DNA of 64,000 nt, from NCBI GenBank assembly GCA_964495555.1, contig CAZBWA010000003.1, positions 1 to 64,000 of the forward strand, read 5' to 3'. The translations under genes were made by a program, and so were the position numbers. Below, piece by piece: positions 36,350-42,998 of the stretch (position 1 is its first letter; each line of letters starts with the position of its first letter). The DNA is from VGCC01 sp964495555. Lineage in GTDB: Bacteria > Actinomycetota > Actinomycetes > S36-B12. A model generated the notes under the pieces. It had not been told where the DNA came from, searched no databases, and saw only the letters and a list, made by a program, of their open reading frames with translations.

Positions 36350-36365
36350 TCGAACGCATGTTCGA
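36350..36365. promoter_or_regulatory. LexA box of recA
   Basis: TCGAACGCATGTTCGA is a perfect SOS palindrome. On the recA strand it is followed immediately by TATAGATT, a likely -10 region. It is also 47 bp upstream of the divergent argG start. Confidence 0.9.
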
Positions 36366-36400
36366 ATAGCCGCGACACGCCGCCCGCCTGCCCCAGGTCC

Positions 36401-36406
36401 TAGGTT
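36401..36406 (+). promoter_or_regulatory. Leaderless -10 element of argG
   Basis: TAGGTT is six bases before the GTG at 36413, the same arrangement as parE. No ribosome binding site is present. Confidence 0.55.
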
Positions 36407-36412
36407 TAGCCC

Positions 36413-37822
36413 GTGTCCAAGGTTCTGGCGTCCCTCCCCCGTGGCGAGCGGGTGGGCCTGGCCTTCTCCGGAGGGCTGGACACCTCGGTCGCCGTGGCGT
36501 GGATGCGCGACCGGGGGGCAATTCCCTGTGCCTACACCGCGGACCTCGGCCAGTATGACGAGCCGGACATCGCGTCGGTGCCGGCTCGGGCGACCCTCTA
36601 CGGGGCTGAGATCGCCCGGGTCGTCGATTGCCGCTCGGCCCTGGTGGAGGAGGGACTCGCCGCCCTCGCGTGCGGTGCCTTCCACATCCGCTCCGGCGGG
36701 CGGCAGTACTTCAACACGACCCCCCTCGGGAGGGCGGTGACCGGGACGCTCCTGGTTCGCGCCATGCTCGACGACGATGTCTCCATCTGGGGTGACGGGT
36801 CCACCTACAAGGGCAATGACATCGAGCGGTTCTACCGCTATGGACTCCTCGCCAACCCGAGGTTGCGCGTCTACAAGCCTTGGCTGGACGAGGAATTCGT
36901 CACGACCCTCGGCGGACGTGCCGAGATGAGCGCCTGGCTCGTCGAGCATGGGCTTCCCTACCGCGACTCCGTGGAGAAGGCCTATTCCACCGACGCCAAC
37001 ATCTGGGGTGCCACGCACGAGGCGAAGTCTCTGGAGCACCTGGACACCTCCCTCGAGATCGTCGAGCCGATCATGGGAGTGCGGTTCTGGGATCCGGACG
37101 TCGACATCGATGCGGAGGACGTCACTGTCACCTTCGATCGCGGACGTCCGGTGCGGATCAACGGACGTGCCTTCGACGATCCCGTCGCACTCGTTCGCGA
37201 GGCGAACGCCGTTGGCGGGCGCCACGGACTCGGCATGGCAGACCAGATTGAGAACCGCATCATCGAGGCCAAGAGTCGTGGCGTCTACGAAGCGCCGGGC
37301 ATGGCACTGCTCTTCATCGCCTACGAGCGCCTCGTGTCGGCGATCCACAACGAGGACACCATCGCGATCTACCACGCCGAAGGCCGCAGACTCGGTCGGC
37401 TCCTCTACGAAGGGCGCTGGCTCGATCCGCAGGCGCTGATGCTGCGAGAGTCGCTCCAGCGGTGGGTGGCATCCGCTGTCACGGGCGACGTCACGCTCCG
37501 ACTGCGGCGCGGAGACGACTACACGATCCTCGACACACGCGGGCCGGAGTTGAGTTACCACCCGGACAAGTTGTCTATGGAGCGGGTCGCGGACGCGGCA
37601 TTCGGTCCCTCCGACCGCATCGGTCAGCTCACCATGCGCAATCTCGATATCTCCGACACCCGGTCCAAGCTGGAGCTCTACGCCCGCCAAGGCCGACTCG
37701 GGACGCAGACCGACCTCGTCGGTCATCTCGACCCGGGAGGCGCTGCCGCAATCGCGGGCCGCGTCGATGACTCCGCCGAGGTCGCGCTCGATCGAGCCGC
37801 CCTCGAGGAAGGCGCCGACTAG
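36413..37822 (+). CDS. argG: Argininosuccinate synthase (long, E. coli-like form)
   Basis: This 469-residue enzyme joins citrulline and aspartate using ATP in arginine synthesis. The PP-loop motif AFSGGLDTS is at residues 17-25. The segment YFNTTPLGRAVTGTLL and the ATP/citrulline-binding region GDGSTYKGNDIERFYRYG identify the longer class found in E. coli (about 447 residues), not the 400-residue form usual in actinobacteria. No other arg genes are adjacent. The GTG start has an upstream TAGGTT and no Shine-Dalgarno. It overlaps the convergent MFS gene by 4 bp. Confidence 0.9.
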   Translation: MSKVLASLPRGERVGLAFSGGLDTSVAVAWMRDRGAIPCAYTADLGQYDEPDIASVPARATLYGAEIARVVDCRSALVEEGLAALACGAFHIRSGGRQYFNTTPLGRAVTGTLLVRAMLDDDVSIWGDGSTYKGNDIERFYRYGLLANPRLRVYKPWLDEEFVTTLGGRAEMSAWLVEHGLPYRDSVEKAYSTDANIWGATHEAKSLEHLDTSLEIVEPIMGVRFWDPDVDIDAEDVTVTFDRGRPVRINGRAFDDPVALVREANAVGGRHGLGMADQIENRIIEAKSRGVYEAPGMALLFIAYERLVSAIHNEDTIAIYHAEGRRLGRLLYEGRWLDPQALMLRESLQRWVASAVTGDVTLRLRRGDDYTILDTRGPELSYHPDKLSMERVADAAFGPSDRIGQLTMRNLDISDTRSKLELYARQGRLGTQTDLVGHLDPGGAAAIAGRVDDSAEVALDRAALEEGAD

Positions 37823-39066
37823 AGCGCGCGCACGCGTCGGGTGGAGATCGCGAGCCCGAGTCCTATGACGGGGATCGCCGCGACGACGCACAGGATCCCG
37901 TAGGAGCCCAGGAACACGATCACGCCGGCCAGCGCCCCGCCCAGGGCCCCGGCCGTGTTCATGGCGAGGTCGGATAGACCCTGGACCGCCGGACGTTCCT
38001 GTGGCGACACCGCGTCCGTGACGAGGGTCGATCCGGCGATCAACGTGCACGACCAGCCCAAGCCCAACAGGAAGAGCCCGATTCCCAGGAGCACGACGTC
38101 GTGAGCCGGCGCCAGTCCCGAGATGACGCATGCGGCGATGAGGACGCCCACACCGACGCCGATGACCGGGATCCGCCCGTAGCGGTCCACCGCCATACCG
38201 ACGAGTGGCGAGAAGGCGTACATGCCGACTACGTGGACGCTGATCACCAGGCCGATCAACTGCAGGGTCACATCCACGTGCGCCATGTGTACTGGGGTCA
38301 TCACCATGACCATCACCATCGCCACGTGCCCCACGGCGATCGTCGTGATGCCGAGCACTGCCGCGGGATGACGGCGCACATGCTCGATGCCATCGCGCAG
38401 ACGCGGATGCGATATCGGCGCATGCGGCGTGTCGAGAACGGCGCGCGACACCATGTAGGGATCGGGGCGCAGGAAGACGAGGAGGATCGCCGCTGCCGCG
38501 ACGAGAGTGCCCGCCGCAACGACGTAGGGACCGCTCAACTGGGGCAGGCCCAGCCGGAGACCCAACTCCCCGCTCGCGTTGAGCAGATTGGGTCCGAGGA
38601 CAGCGCCGATCGTGGCCGCCCACACGACCACGGAGAGGGCGCGCGCCCGACGATCCGGCGCCGCGAGATCCGTTGCGGCGTAACGCGCCTGATAGGCGGC
38701 AGCGGATGCCATGCCGACGAATACGCACCCCACGAGAACGAGCACGATCGATCGCTGGACCGCGCCCACCACGACGACGACAGCCCCCGCGGCACCGAGC
38801 GCGTACCCGAGGGACAGCGCAGCACGACGGCCGCGGGATAGAGCGACACGGGCCAGGGGAAGGGCCAGGAGGGCGGCTCCGACGACGCCACACGTCTGCG
38901 CCAATCCGGCCATGGCCTCCGAGCCGGAGACACTCGCCGCAAGGAGGGCACCAGCGGGAAGCGATCCGGCGACCGCGACACCGCTGAGGATCTGACTCGA
39001 TGCCAGTGTGCGCACCGTTCGGCTCTGCACGAGGTCCCTGTCCACGTGCAAGGACACGTCAACCAC
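37819..39066 (-). CDS. Major facilitator superfamily permease
   Basis: This 415-residue protein has twelve predicted hydrophobic helices. A basic loop follows helix 2 (LSRGRRAALS), and the homologous MFS motif in the second half is GMAVDRYGRIPVIG. The substrate is unknown; the sequence resembles small-molecule efflux permeases. It starts GTG within the last 8 bp of the sulfotransferase gene, so the two are coupled. Confidence 0.82.
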   Translation of the reverse strand: MVDVSLHVDRDLVQSRTVRTLASSQILSGVAVAGSLPAGALLAASVSGSEAMAGLAQTCGVVGAALLALPLARVALSRGRRAALSLGYALGAAGAVVVVVGAVQRSIVLVLVGCVFVGMASAAAYQARYAATDLAAPDRRARALSVVVWAATIGAVLGPNLLNASGELGLRLGLPQLSGPYVVAAGTLVAAAAILLVFLRPDPYMVSRAVLDTPHAPISHPRLRDGIEHVRRHPAAVLGITTIAVGHVAMVMVMVMTPVHMAHVDVTLQLIGLVISVHVVGMYAFSPLVGMAVDRYGRIPVIGVGVGVLIAACVISGLAPAHDVVLLGIGLFLLGLGWSCTLIAGSTLVTDAVSPQERPAVQGLSDLAMNTAGALGGALAGVIVFLGSYGILCVVAAIPVIGLGLAISTRRVRAL

Positions 39067-39766
39067 CGGGACGACCGTGCTCGAGCCGGGTGGACAGGGC
39101 CTCGGTCACGCGGGTTGCGTCCGCCGGGAACCCGAGAGACTTCAGGGAACGGGTCAGGACATCGGGATCCACGGACCACTGCTCGTACTCAACGAGAGCG
39201 ACGCGGCCCGGGCCCAGGATCCTCGCCAGGTCATCGGCTACCTCGCGCAGGTGAGCGATCGTGTCGCGAAGCACGTCCGACGCGAGGGGGTTGTCCGGCC
39301 ACCACCCGCTGGCAACCGCGTCATCGGCGCCTCGGACATTCACAAGGAACCGGCACTGCGGCAGCAGGGTGGACACGAAGAGCAGGTGGTCGAGCACTGC
39401 GTCGGTATCCGGGAAGTACCCGGTCTCGTACCGAACCTCCTTATAGCCCGTCCAGATCGTGTCCGCCTTGGGCCGCAGGACGTCCTCGATGAACGTTCGG
39501 CGCGCCGATGCGCGGGCCACCTCGGGATCCAGTCGGGCGGTTCCGAACCACGGATGGTCGGGACGTCCCGCGTGATGCCGTCCGGCCGCCGCAGCCAGGG
39601 ACTGGACGTAGGACTGCAGGCCACGCATGGCGAGATAGTTCTCGCCCCGGATGAGCGTACCCGGATGCGCATTGAGGGCAGCCTGGAGTGCGGTGCTCCC
39701 CGTTCGACCGAAGGTGACGACCGTGAGGAACCGGACGTCGTGCCGGCGAGCACCGCGGTCGAACAT
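39059..39766 (-). CDS. Sulfotransferase-family protein
   Basis: This 235-residue protein has the PAPS-binding 5' loop of sulfotransferases (TFGRTGSTALQAALNAHP). A later FLVNVRGADDAVAS resembles the 3'-phosphate-binding motif. The acceptor is unknown. The ATG at 39766 is preceded at six bases by TAGGGT, so it probably has its own leaderless promoter although DUF3046 ends only 17 bp upstream. It is followed by an MFS permease with overlapping ends. Confidence 0.72.
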   Translation of the reverse strand: MFDRGARRHDVRFLTVVTFGRTGSTALQAALNAHPGTLIRGENYLAMRGLQSYVQSLAAAAGRHHAGRPDHPWFGTARLDPEVARASARRTFIEDVLRPKADTIWTGYKEVRYETGYFPDTDAVLDHLLFVSTLLPQCRFLVNVRGADDAVASGWWPDNPLASDVLRDTIAHLREVADDLARILGPGRVALVEYEQWSVDPDVLTRSLKSLGFPADATRVTEALSTRLEHGRPGG

Positions 39767-39772
39767 GCGCCG

Positions 39773-39778
39773 ACCCTA
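39773..39778 (-). promoter_or_regulatory. Leaderless -10 element of sulfotransferase gene
   Basis: TAGGGT is six bases before the ATG at 39766, within the 17-bp gap after DUF3046. Confidence 0.5.
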
Positions 39779-39783
39779 GGGCC

Positions 39784-39975
39784 TCAGGTCAGCAGAGATG
39801 GCACCTCGGCGTTGGCGCACACGGCAGCCCAGATCTCCCGGGTGTCGGTCCCGCGGTGGATCGCTTGGGTGACGGTGCAGCCCAGCTCGGGCAGGACCGT
39901 GTCCTGGGCCCACGAGGTTGCGTAGTCCTCGCCGAACACGGCGTTCATCCGCTCCCAGAAATCGCTGAGCCGCAC
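39784..39975 (-). CDS. DUF3046 family protein
   Basis: This 63-residue protein of unknown function is conserved near recA in actinobacteria. Its sequence begins MRLSDFWERMNAVFGEDYA, the family hallmark. The GTG start at 39975 follows the clgR stop with a single base between (TGA-C-GTG), so translation is coupled. Confidence 0.85.
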   Translation of the reverse strand: MRLSDFWERMNAVFGEDYATSWAQDTVLPELGCTVTQAIHRGTDTREIWAAVCANAEVPSLLT

Positions 39976-39976
39976 G

Positions 39977-40228
39977 TCAGTTCGCGGCCTTGGACTCCTC
40001 GGCGGCCACGTGGCTGCTGACCGAGGCGAGCACATCGGCCATGGACACGTCCAGGGCAGAGCAGATGGCGGCGAGAAGTTCCGACGAGGCCTCCTTGTGT
40101 CCGCGCTCCACCTCGGACAGGTATCCGAGGGAGACGGCGGCCGCTCCAGAGACATCGCGCAGGGTGCGACCTTGATCCTGACGGCGGCGACGCAACTCGT
40201 CGCCAATCACCTGGCGTAGCACGATCAT
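39977..40228 (-). CDS. clgR: ClgR-type Xre-family transcriptional regulator
   Basis: This 83-residue protein is a single Xre helix-turn-helix domain. The characteristic segment is LGYLSEVERGHKEASSELL, followed by ALDVSMADVL. It matches ClgR, the activator of clp protease and stress genes, in sequence and in position next to pgsA/cinA near recA (as Rv2745c in Mycobacterium). GGGAGG lies four bases before the ATG at 40228, and a TACTGT -10 is at 40245-40250. The 74-bp gap after cinA holds this promoter. Confidence 0.85.
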   Translation of the reverse strand: MIVLRQVIGDELRRRRQDQGRTLRDVSGAAAVSLGYLSEVERGHKEASSELLAAICSALDVSMADVLASVSSHVAAEESKAAN

Positions 40229-40302
40229 GATGCCTCCCTCCGTCACAGTAGCGCGCGGCCCGGCCGGGCGCGAGACCACTCCCGAACCCTTGGACGTCCG
40301 TG

Positions 40303-40764
40303 TCAGGTCAGAAGTTCCACGGCCTCGGCGACGATGGCGTCGACGCAGGAGCGGCGGATCTCGTCGCGGGCACCCGTGCACTGGATCGTCCACGTCCGGA
40401 TCCCCCCGGGCCACCACACTCCGAGGCACGCCCTGCCGACGGGTGCCCCCCCGTGGGACTCCGGGCCGGCCACCCCCGTCGTGCCCAAACCCACGTCGGC
40501 CCCGAGCAGGGCCGCGGCTCGACGCGCCATTGCCCCGGCAACCTCCTCACTGACGAGACCCTGACCGAGTTCCTCGACCGTGACTCCGAGAACCATCCGC
40601 TTCACTTCGGCCGTGTAGGCGATCACTCCCCCACGAAAGACGTCCGAGCATCCCGGCACGCTCGCGATCGCGCCGCCGACCCACCCGGCGGTCAGGGACT
40701 CACCCGTGGCGATGGACAGACCCCGCTCCCGCAGCACAGTGACGAGTCTCTCCGAAGTGGTCAT
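40303..40764 (-). CDS. CinA C-terminal domain / nicotinamide-nucleotide amidohydrolase
   Basis: This 153-residue protein is the stand-alone CinA C-terminal (PncC) domain, which deamidates nicotinamide mononucleotide for NAD recycling. Motifs are ATGESLTAGWVGGAI, GGVIAYTAEVK and GTTGVAGPESHGG. The molybdopterin-binding N-terminal half of full CinA is absent. The ATG overlaps the pgsA stop (ATGA). Confidence 0.9.
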   Translation of the reverse strand: MTTSERLVTVLRERGLSIATGESLTAGWVGGAIASVPGCSDVFRGGVIAYTAEVKRMVLGVTVEELGQGLVSEEVAGAMARRAAALLGADVGLGTTGVAGPESHGGAPVGRACLGVWWPGGIRTWTIQCTGARDEIRRSCVDAIVAEAVELLT

Positions 40765-41315
40765 CGGGACTGCCGCACCATGCGCAGGACCTTCACCACG
40801 TAGTCGATGCCGGTCACGACCGTGAGCACGAGCGCGACGAGCAGCGCAGCGTGCGCGAGGAACGCCCACGCAGGGATGCCCCCGAGCGGCACAAGGAGCA
40901 TCGTGATCGCGACGATTTGAACGACGGTCTTGACTCGACCTCCTGGTGACGCGGGGATGACGGCGGTGCGCACGACGGCCAGGCGCATCACAGTGATCCC
41001 GACTTCCCTCACCATGATCACGATCGTCACCCACCATGCGACCTCGCCGATGATCGACAGTGCGATCAATGCCGTCCCCGTCAGGGCCTTGTCCACGATG
41101 GGATCCAGGAGTGTTCCCACCGCTGTGACCTGTCCGCGTGATCTCGCCAGGGACCCGTCCACGAAATCCGTCAGGGACGCCGCCACGAACACGATCGCGG
41201 CCGTCCAGCGGGCAGGTGCCGTGTCCGAGCCCAGGACGAGCACCCCGACGACGGGGACGCACGCCAGTCGCAGCAGTGTGAGTGCGTTGGGCAGGTTCCA
41301 GACCCCCTGCGTCAC
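40761..41315 (-). CDS. pgsA: CDP-diacylglycerol-glycerol-3-phosphate 3-phosphatidyltransferase
   Basis: This 184-residue membrane enzyme makes phosphatidylglycerol phosphate or a related CDP-alcohol product. The complete CDP-alcohol motif is present: Asp50, Asp53-Gly54, Ala57-Arg58, Gly67, Asp71 and Asp75. About five hydrophobic helices follow. The GTG start overlaps the rimO stop (GTGA). Gene order rimO-pgsA-cinA-clgR is typical of actinobacteria. Confidence 0.88.
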   Translation of the reverse strand: MTQGVWNLPNALTLLRLACVPVVGVLVLGSDTAPARWTAAIVFVAASLTDFVDGSLARSRGQVTAVGTLLDPIVDKALTGTALIALSIIGEVAWWVTIVIMVREVGITVMRLAVVRTAVIPASPGGRVKTVVQIVAITMLLVPLGGIPAWAFLAHAALLVALVLTVVTGIDYVVKVLRMVRQSR

Positions 41316-42688
41316 GTGATCACCCGCGCACCGAGGTCCACCCCGTCGACGGATTCCACGGCGACCCGCAGGAAGTCCCCCACGGCAGGCGCCGTGCCCG
41401 GGCCCCGCATCATGGTGGACCCGTCGTCGGGACCTTGGTGCGACGCCCGGCCCTCGGCCCACCAGTCCTCACCGTCGCGGCCGACGGTCTCGACGAGGAC
41501 CTCGAGGGCCTGACCCACCCGATCCCCAGCCCGCTGGGCCATCAGCTCCTCGGCGACCGACGTCACTGCGGCAACTCTCCGTTCGATCTCGCGGGGATCT
41601 ACCTTGTCTGCGAAACCCTGCGCCTCGGTGTCGTCTTCATCGCTGTAGCCGAACACGCCGATGGCGTCGAGACGTGCGCGCGTGAGGAAGTCCAGGAGCG
41701 TTTCGACATCTTCGGCGGTCTCACCGGGAAAGCCGACGATCACGTTGCTGCGCACCCCCGCCTCCGGCGCAATCGTCCTGATCCGATCCAACAGATCGAG
41801 GAACGCCTCTGTGCCACCGAATCTGCGCATGCGACGCAGGATCCCCGGGCTCGCATGCTGGAAGGAGAGGTCGAAATACGTGGCGATCGCCGGATGCTGA
41901 GCGATCACCTCGATCAAGGTGGGCCGCATCTCCGCCGGTTGAAGGTAGGCGACGCGCAGGCGCACACCCGGTGTGGCCTCCGCGAGTGCGGGCAGCAGGC
42001 TCTCGAGGAGACGGAGGTCTCCAAGGTCTTTCCCATAAGACGTGGAGTTCTCACTCACCAGGTTTATCTCTCGGACGCCCTCGGACGCCAACCACGCTGC
42101 CTCGGCGATGAGTTCCGTCGGTGTCCGCGACACGAAGGCACCCCGGAATCGCGGGATCGCGCAGAACGTGCAGCGCCGGTCACATCCGGACGCCAGCTTG
42201 AGCGGCGCGACGGGCTTGCCATCTAGCCGCTGCCGCAGGACGGGAGGACTCCATCCCGCCGCGTGCTGAGGTCGCTCCACCGGGCTCAGCGGGATGAGCG
42301 TTCGCCGATCGATGGGCTCGTGGACGTCGATGGCGCGCCCGGCGACCACGTCCTCGAGAACCTGGCCGATCCGTGCGTAGGAGTCGAAGCCGACCACGGA
42401 CGCCTCCGGCAACGCCGAGGCCAACTCCGTGCCGTATCTCTCGGCAAGGCACCCGACCGCGACGACACGTCTCCCGCCTTCCGCGTGCGCGAGAACCGTG
42501 TCGATGGAGTCCTTCTTGGCGCTCTCGATGAAGCCGCAGGTGTTGACCAGCACGACATCCGCGGCGTCCATGTCACTGGTCAGCGACCATCCGGTGTCCC
42601 GGAGGCGACCTGCCAGCTCCTCGCTGTCGACCTCGTTACGCGCACATCCGAGGGTCACGACCCCCACGCGCCTCCCAGGTGTCGCCAC
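41312..42688 (-). CDS. rimO: Ribosomal protein S12 methylthiotransferase RimO
   Basis: This 458-residue radical-SAM enzyme methylthiolates an aspartate of ribosomal protein S12. The auxiliary cluster ligands are Cys15, Cys51 and Cys80. The radical-SAM cluster is Cys169, Cys173 and Cys176 (CDRRCTFC), and a C-terminal TRAM domain is present. The GTG at 42688 was chosen because it leads straight into VGVVTLGCARN and because TACGCT lies exactly six bases upstream. An upstream extension would overlap the HTH gene. Confidence 0.93.
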   Translation of the reverse strand: MATPGRRVGVVTLGCARNEVDSEELAGRLRDTGWSLTSDMDAADVVLVNTCGFIESAKKDSIDTVLAHAEGGRRVVAVGCLAERYGTELASALPEASVVGFDSYARIGQVLEDVVAGRAIDVHEPIDRRTLIPLSPVERPQHAAGWSPPVLRQRLDGKPVAPLKLASGCDRRCTFCAIPRFRGAFVSRTPTELIAEAAWLASEGVREINLVSENSTSYGKDLGDLRLLESLLPALAEATPGVRLRVAYLQPAEMRPTLIEVIAQHPAIATYFDLSFQHASPGILRRMRRFGGTEAFLDLLDRIRTIAPEAGVRSNVIVGFPGETAEDVETLLDFLTRARLDAIGVFGYSDEDDTEAQGFADKVDPREIERRVAAVTSVAEELMAQRAGDRVGQALEVLVETVGRDGEDWWAEGRASHQGPDDGSTMMRGPGTAPAVGDFLRVAVESVDGVDLGARVIT

Positions 42689-42694
42689 CGCACC

Positions 42695-42700
42695 AGCGTA
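42695..42700 (-). promoter_or_regulatory. Leaderless -10 element of rimO
   Basis: TACGCT is six bases before the GTG at 42688 and lies in the 20-bp gap after the HTH gene. It would start a rimO-pgsA-cinA transcript. Confidence 0.5.
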
Positions 42701-42708
42701 CGGACCGA

Positions 42709-42942
42709 CTACCCCGGGCCAGAACCACCATCGAACTCGGCGAGGAGGGCATCTGGATCGAGTCCCAGCACGGCCGCGATGCTCTTCAGATGACCGCGCG
42801 CATACACATCGCCCCCGCATGCCGAGAAGTCCCCACTCTCGATGGCGGTGATGATCGATGCGCGGATTTTGGTTCGTTCGGCAAGGTCCTCGACGGACAT
42901 TCCCGCCATGGTGCGCGCGCTCTCGACGCTGCGTCCCACCAC
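42709..42942 (-). CDS. Short RodZ-like helix-turn-helix protein
   Basis: This 77-residue protein has an Xre/HTH_25 domain (SVEDLAERTKIRASIITAIE, then VYARGHLKSIAAVLGLDPDALL) that resembles the N-terminus of RodZ. The membrane helix and periplasmic domain of RodZ are absent; the frame stops soon after the HTH and rimO begins 20 bp later, leaving no room for them. GGAGG lies five bases before the GTG start. It could be a minimal regulator or a reduced RodZ. Confidence 0.7.
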   Translation of the reverse strand: MVGRSVESARTMAGMSVEDLAERTKIRASIITAIESGDFSACGGDVYARGHLKSIAAVLGLDPDALLAEFDGGSGPG

Positions 42943-42966
42943 GACGTCCTCCCGACCTCGGGGTTC

Positions 42967-42995
42967 ACGCTAGACCTGGACGGCGGTCTCGGCAA
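42967..42995 (-). promoter_or_regulatory. Promoter of the HTH gene
   Basis: TTGCCG (42990-42995) and TAGCGT (42967-42972) are separated by exactly 17 bases. The promoter lies in the 56-bp gap after ftsK. Confidence 0.55.
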
Positions 42996-42998
42996 CGT

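Noticed and set aside
40255..40285. Self-complementary GCCCGGCCGGGC after cinA as a terminator
   Set aside because: It leaves no loop in its perfect form and lacks a T-run; it more likely reflects base composition upstream of the clgR promoter.
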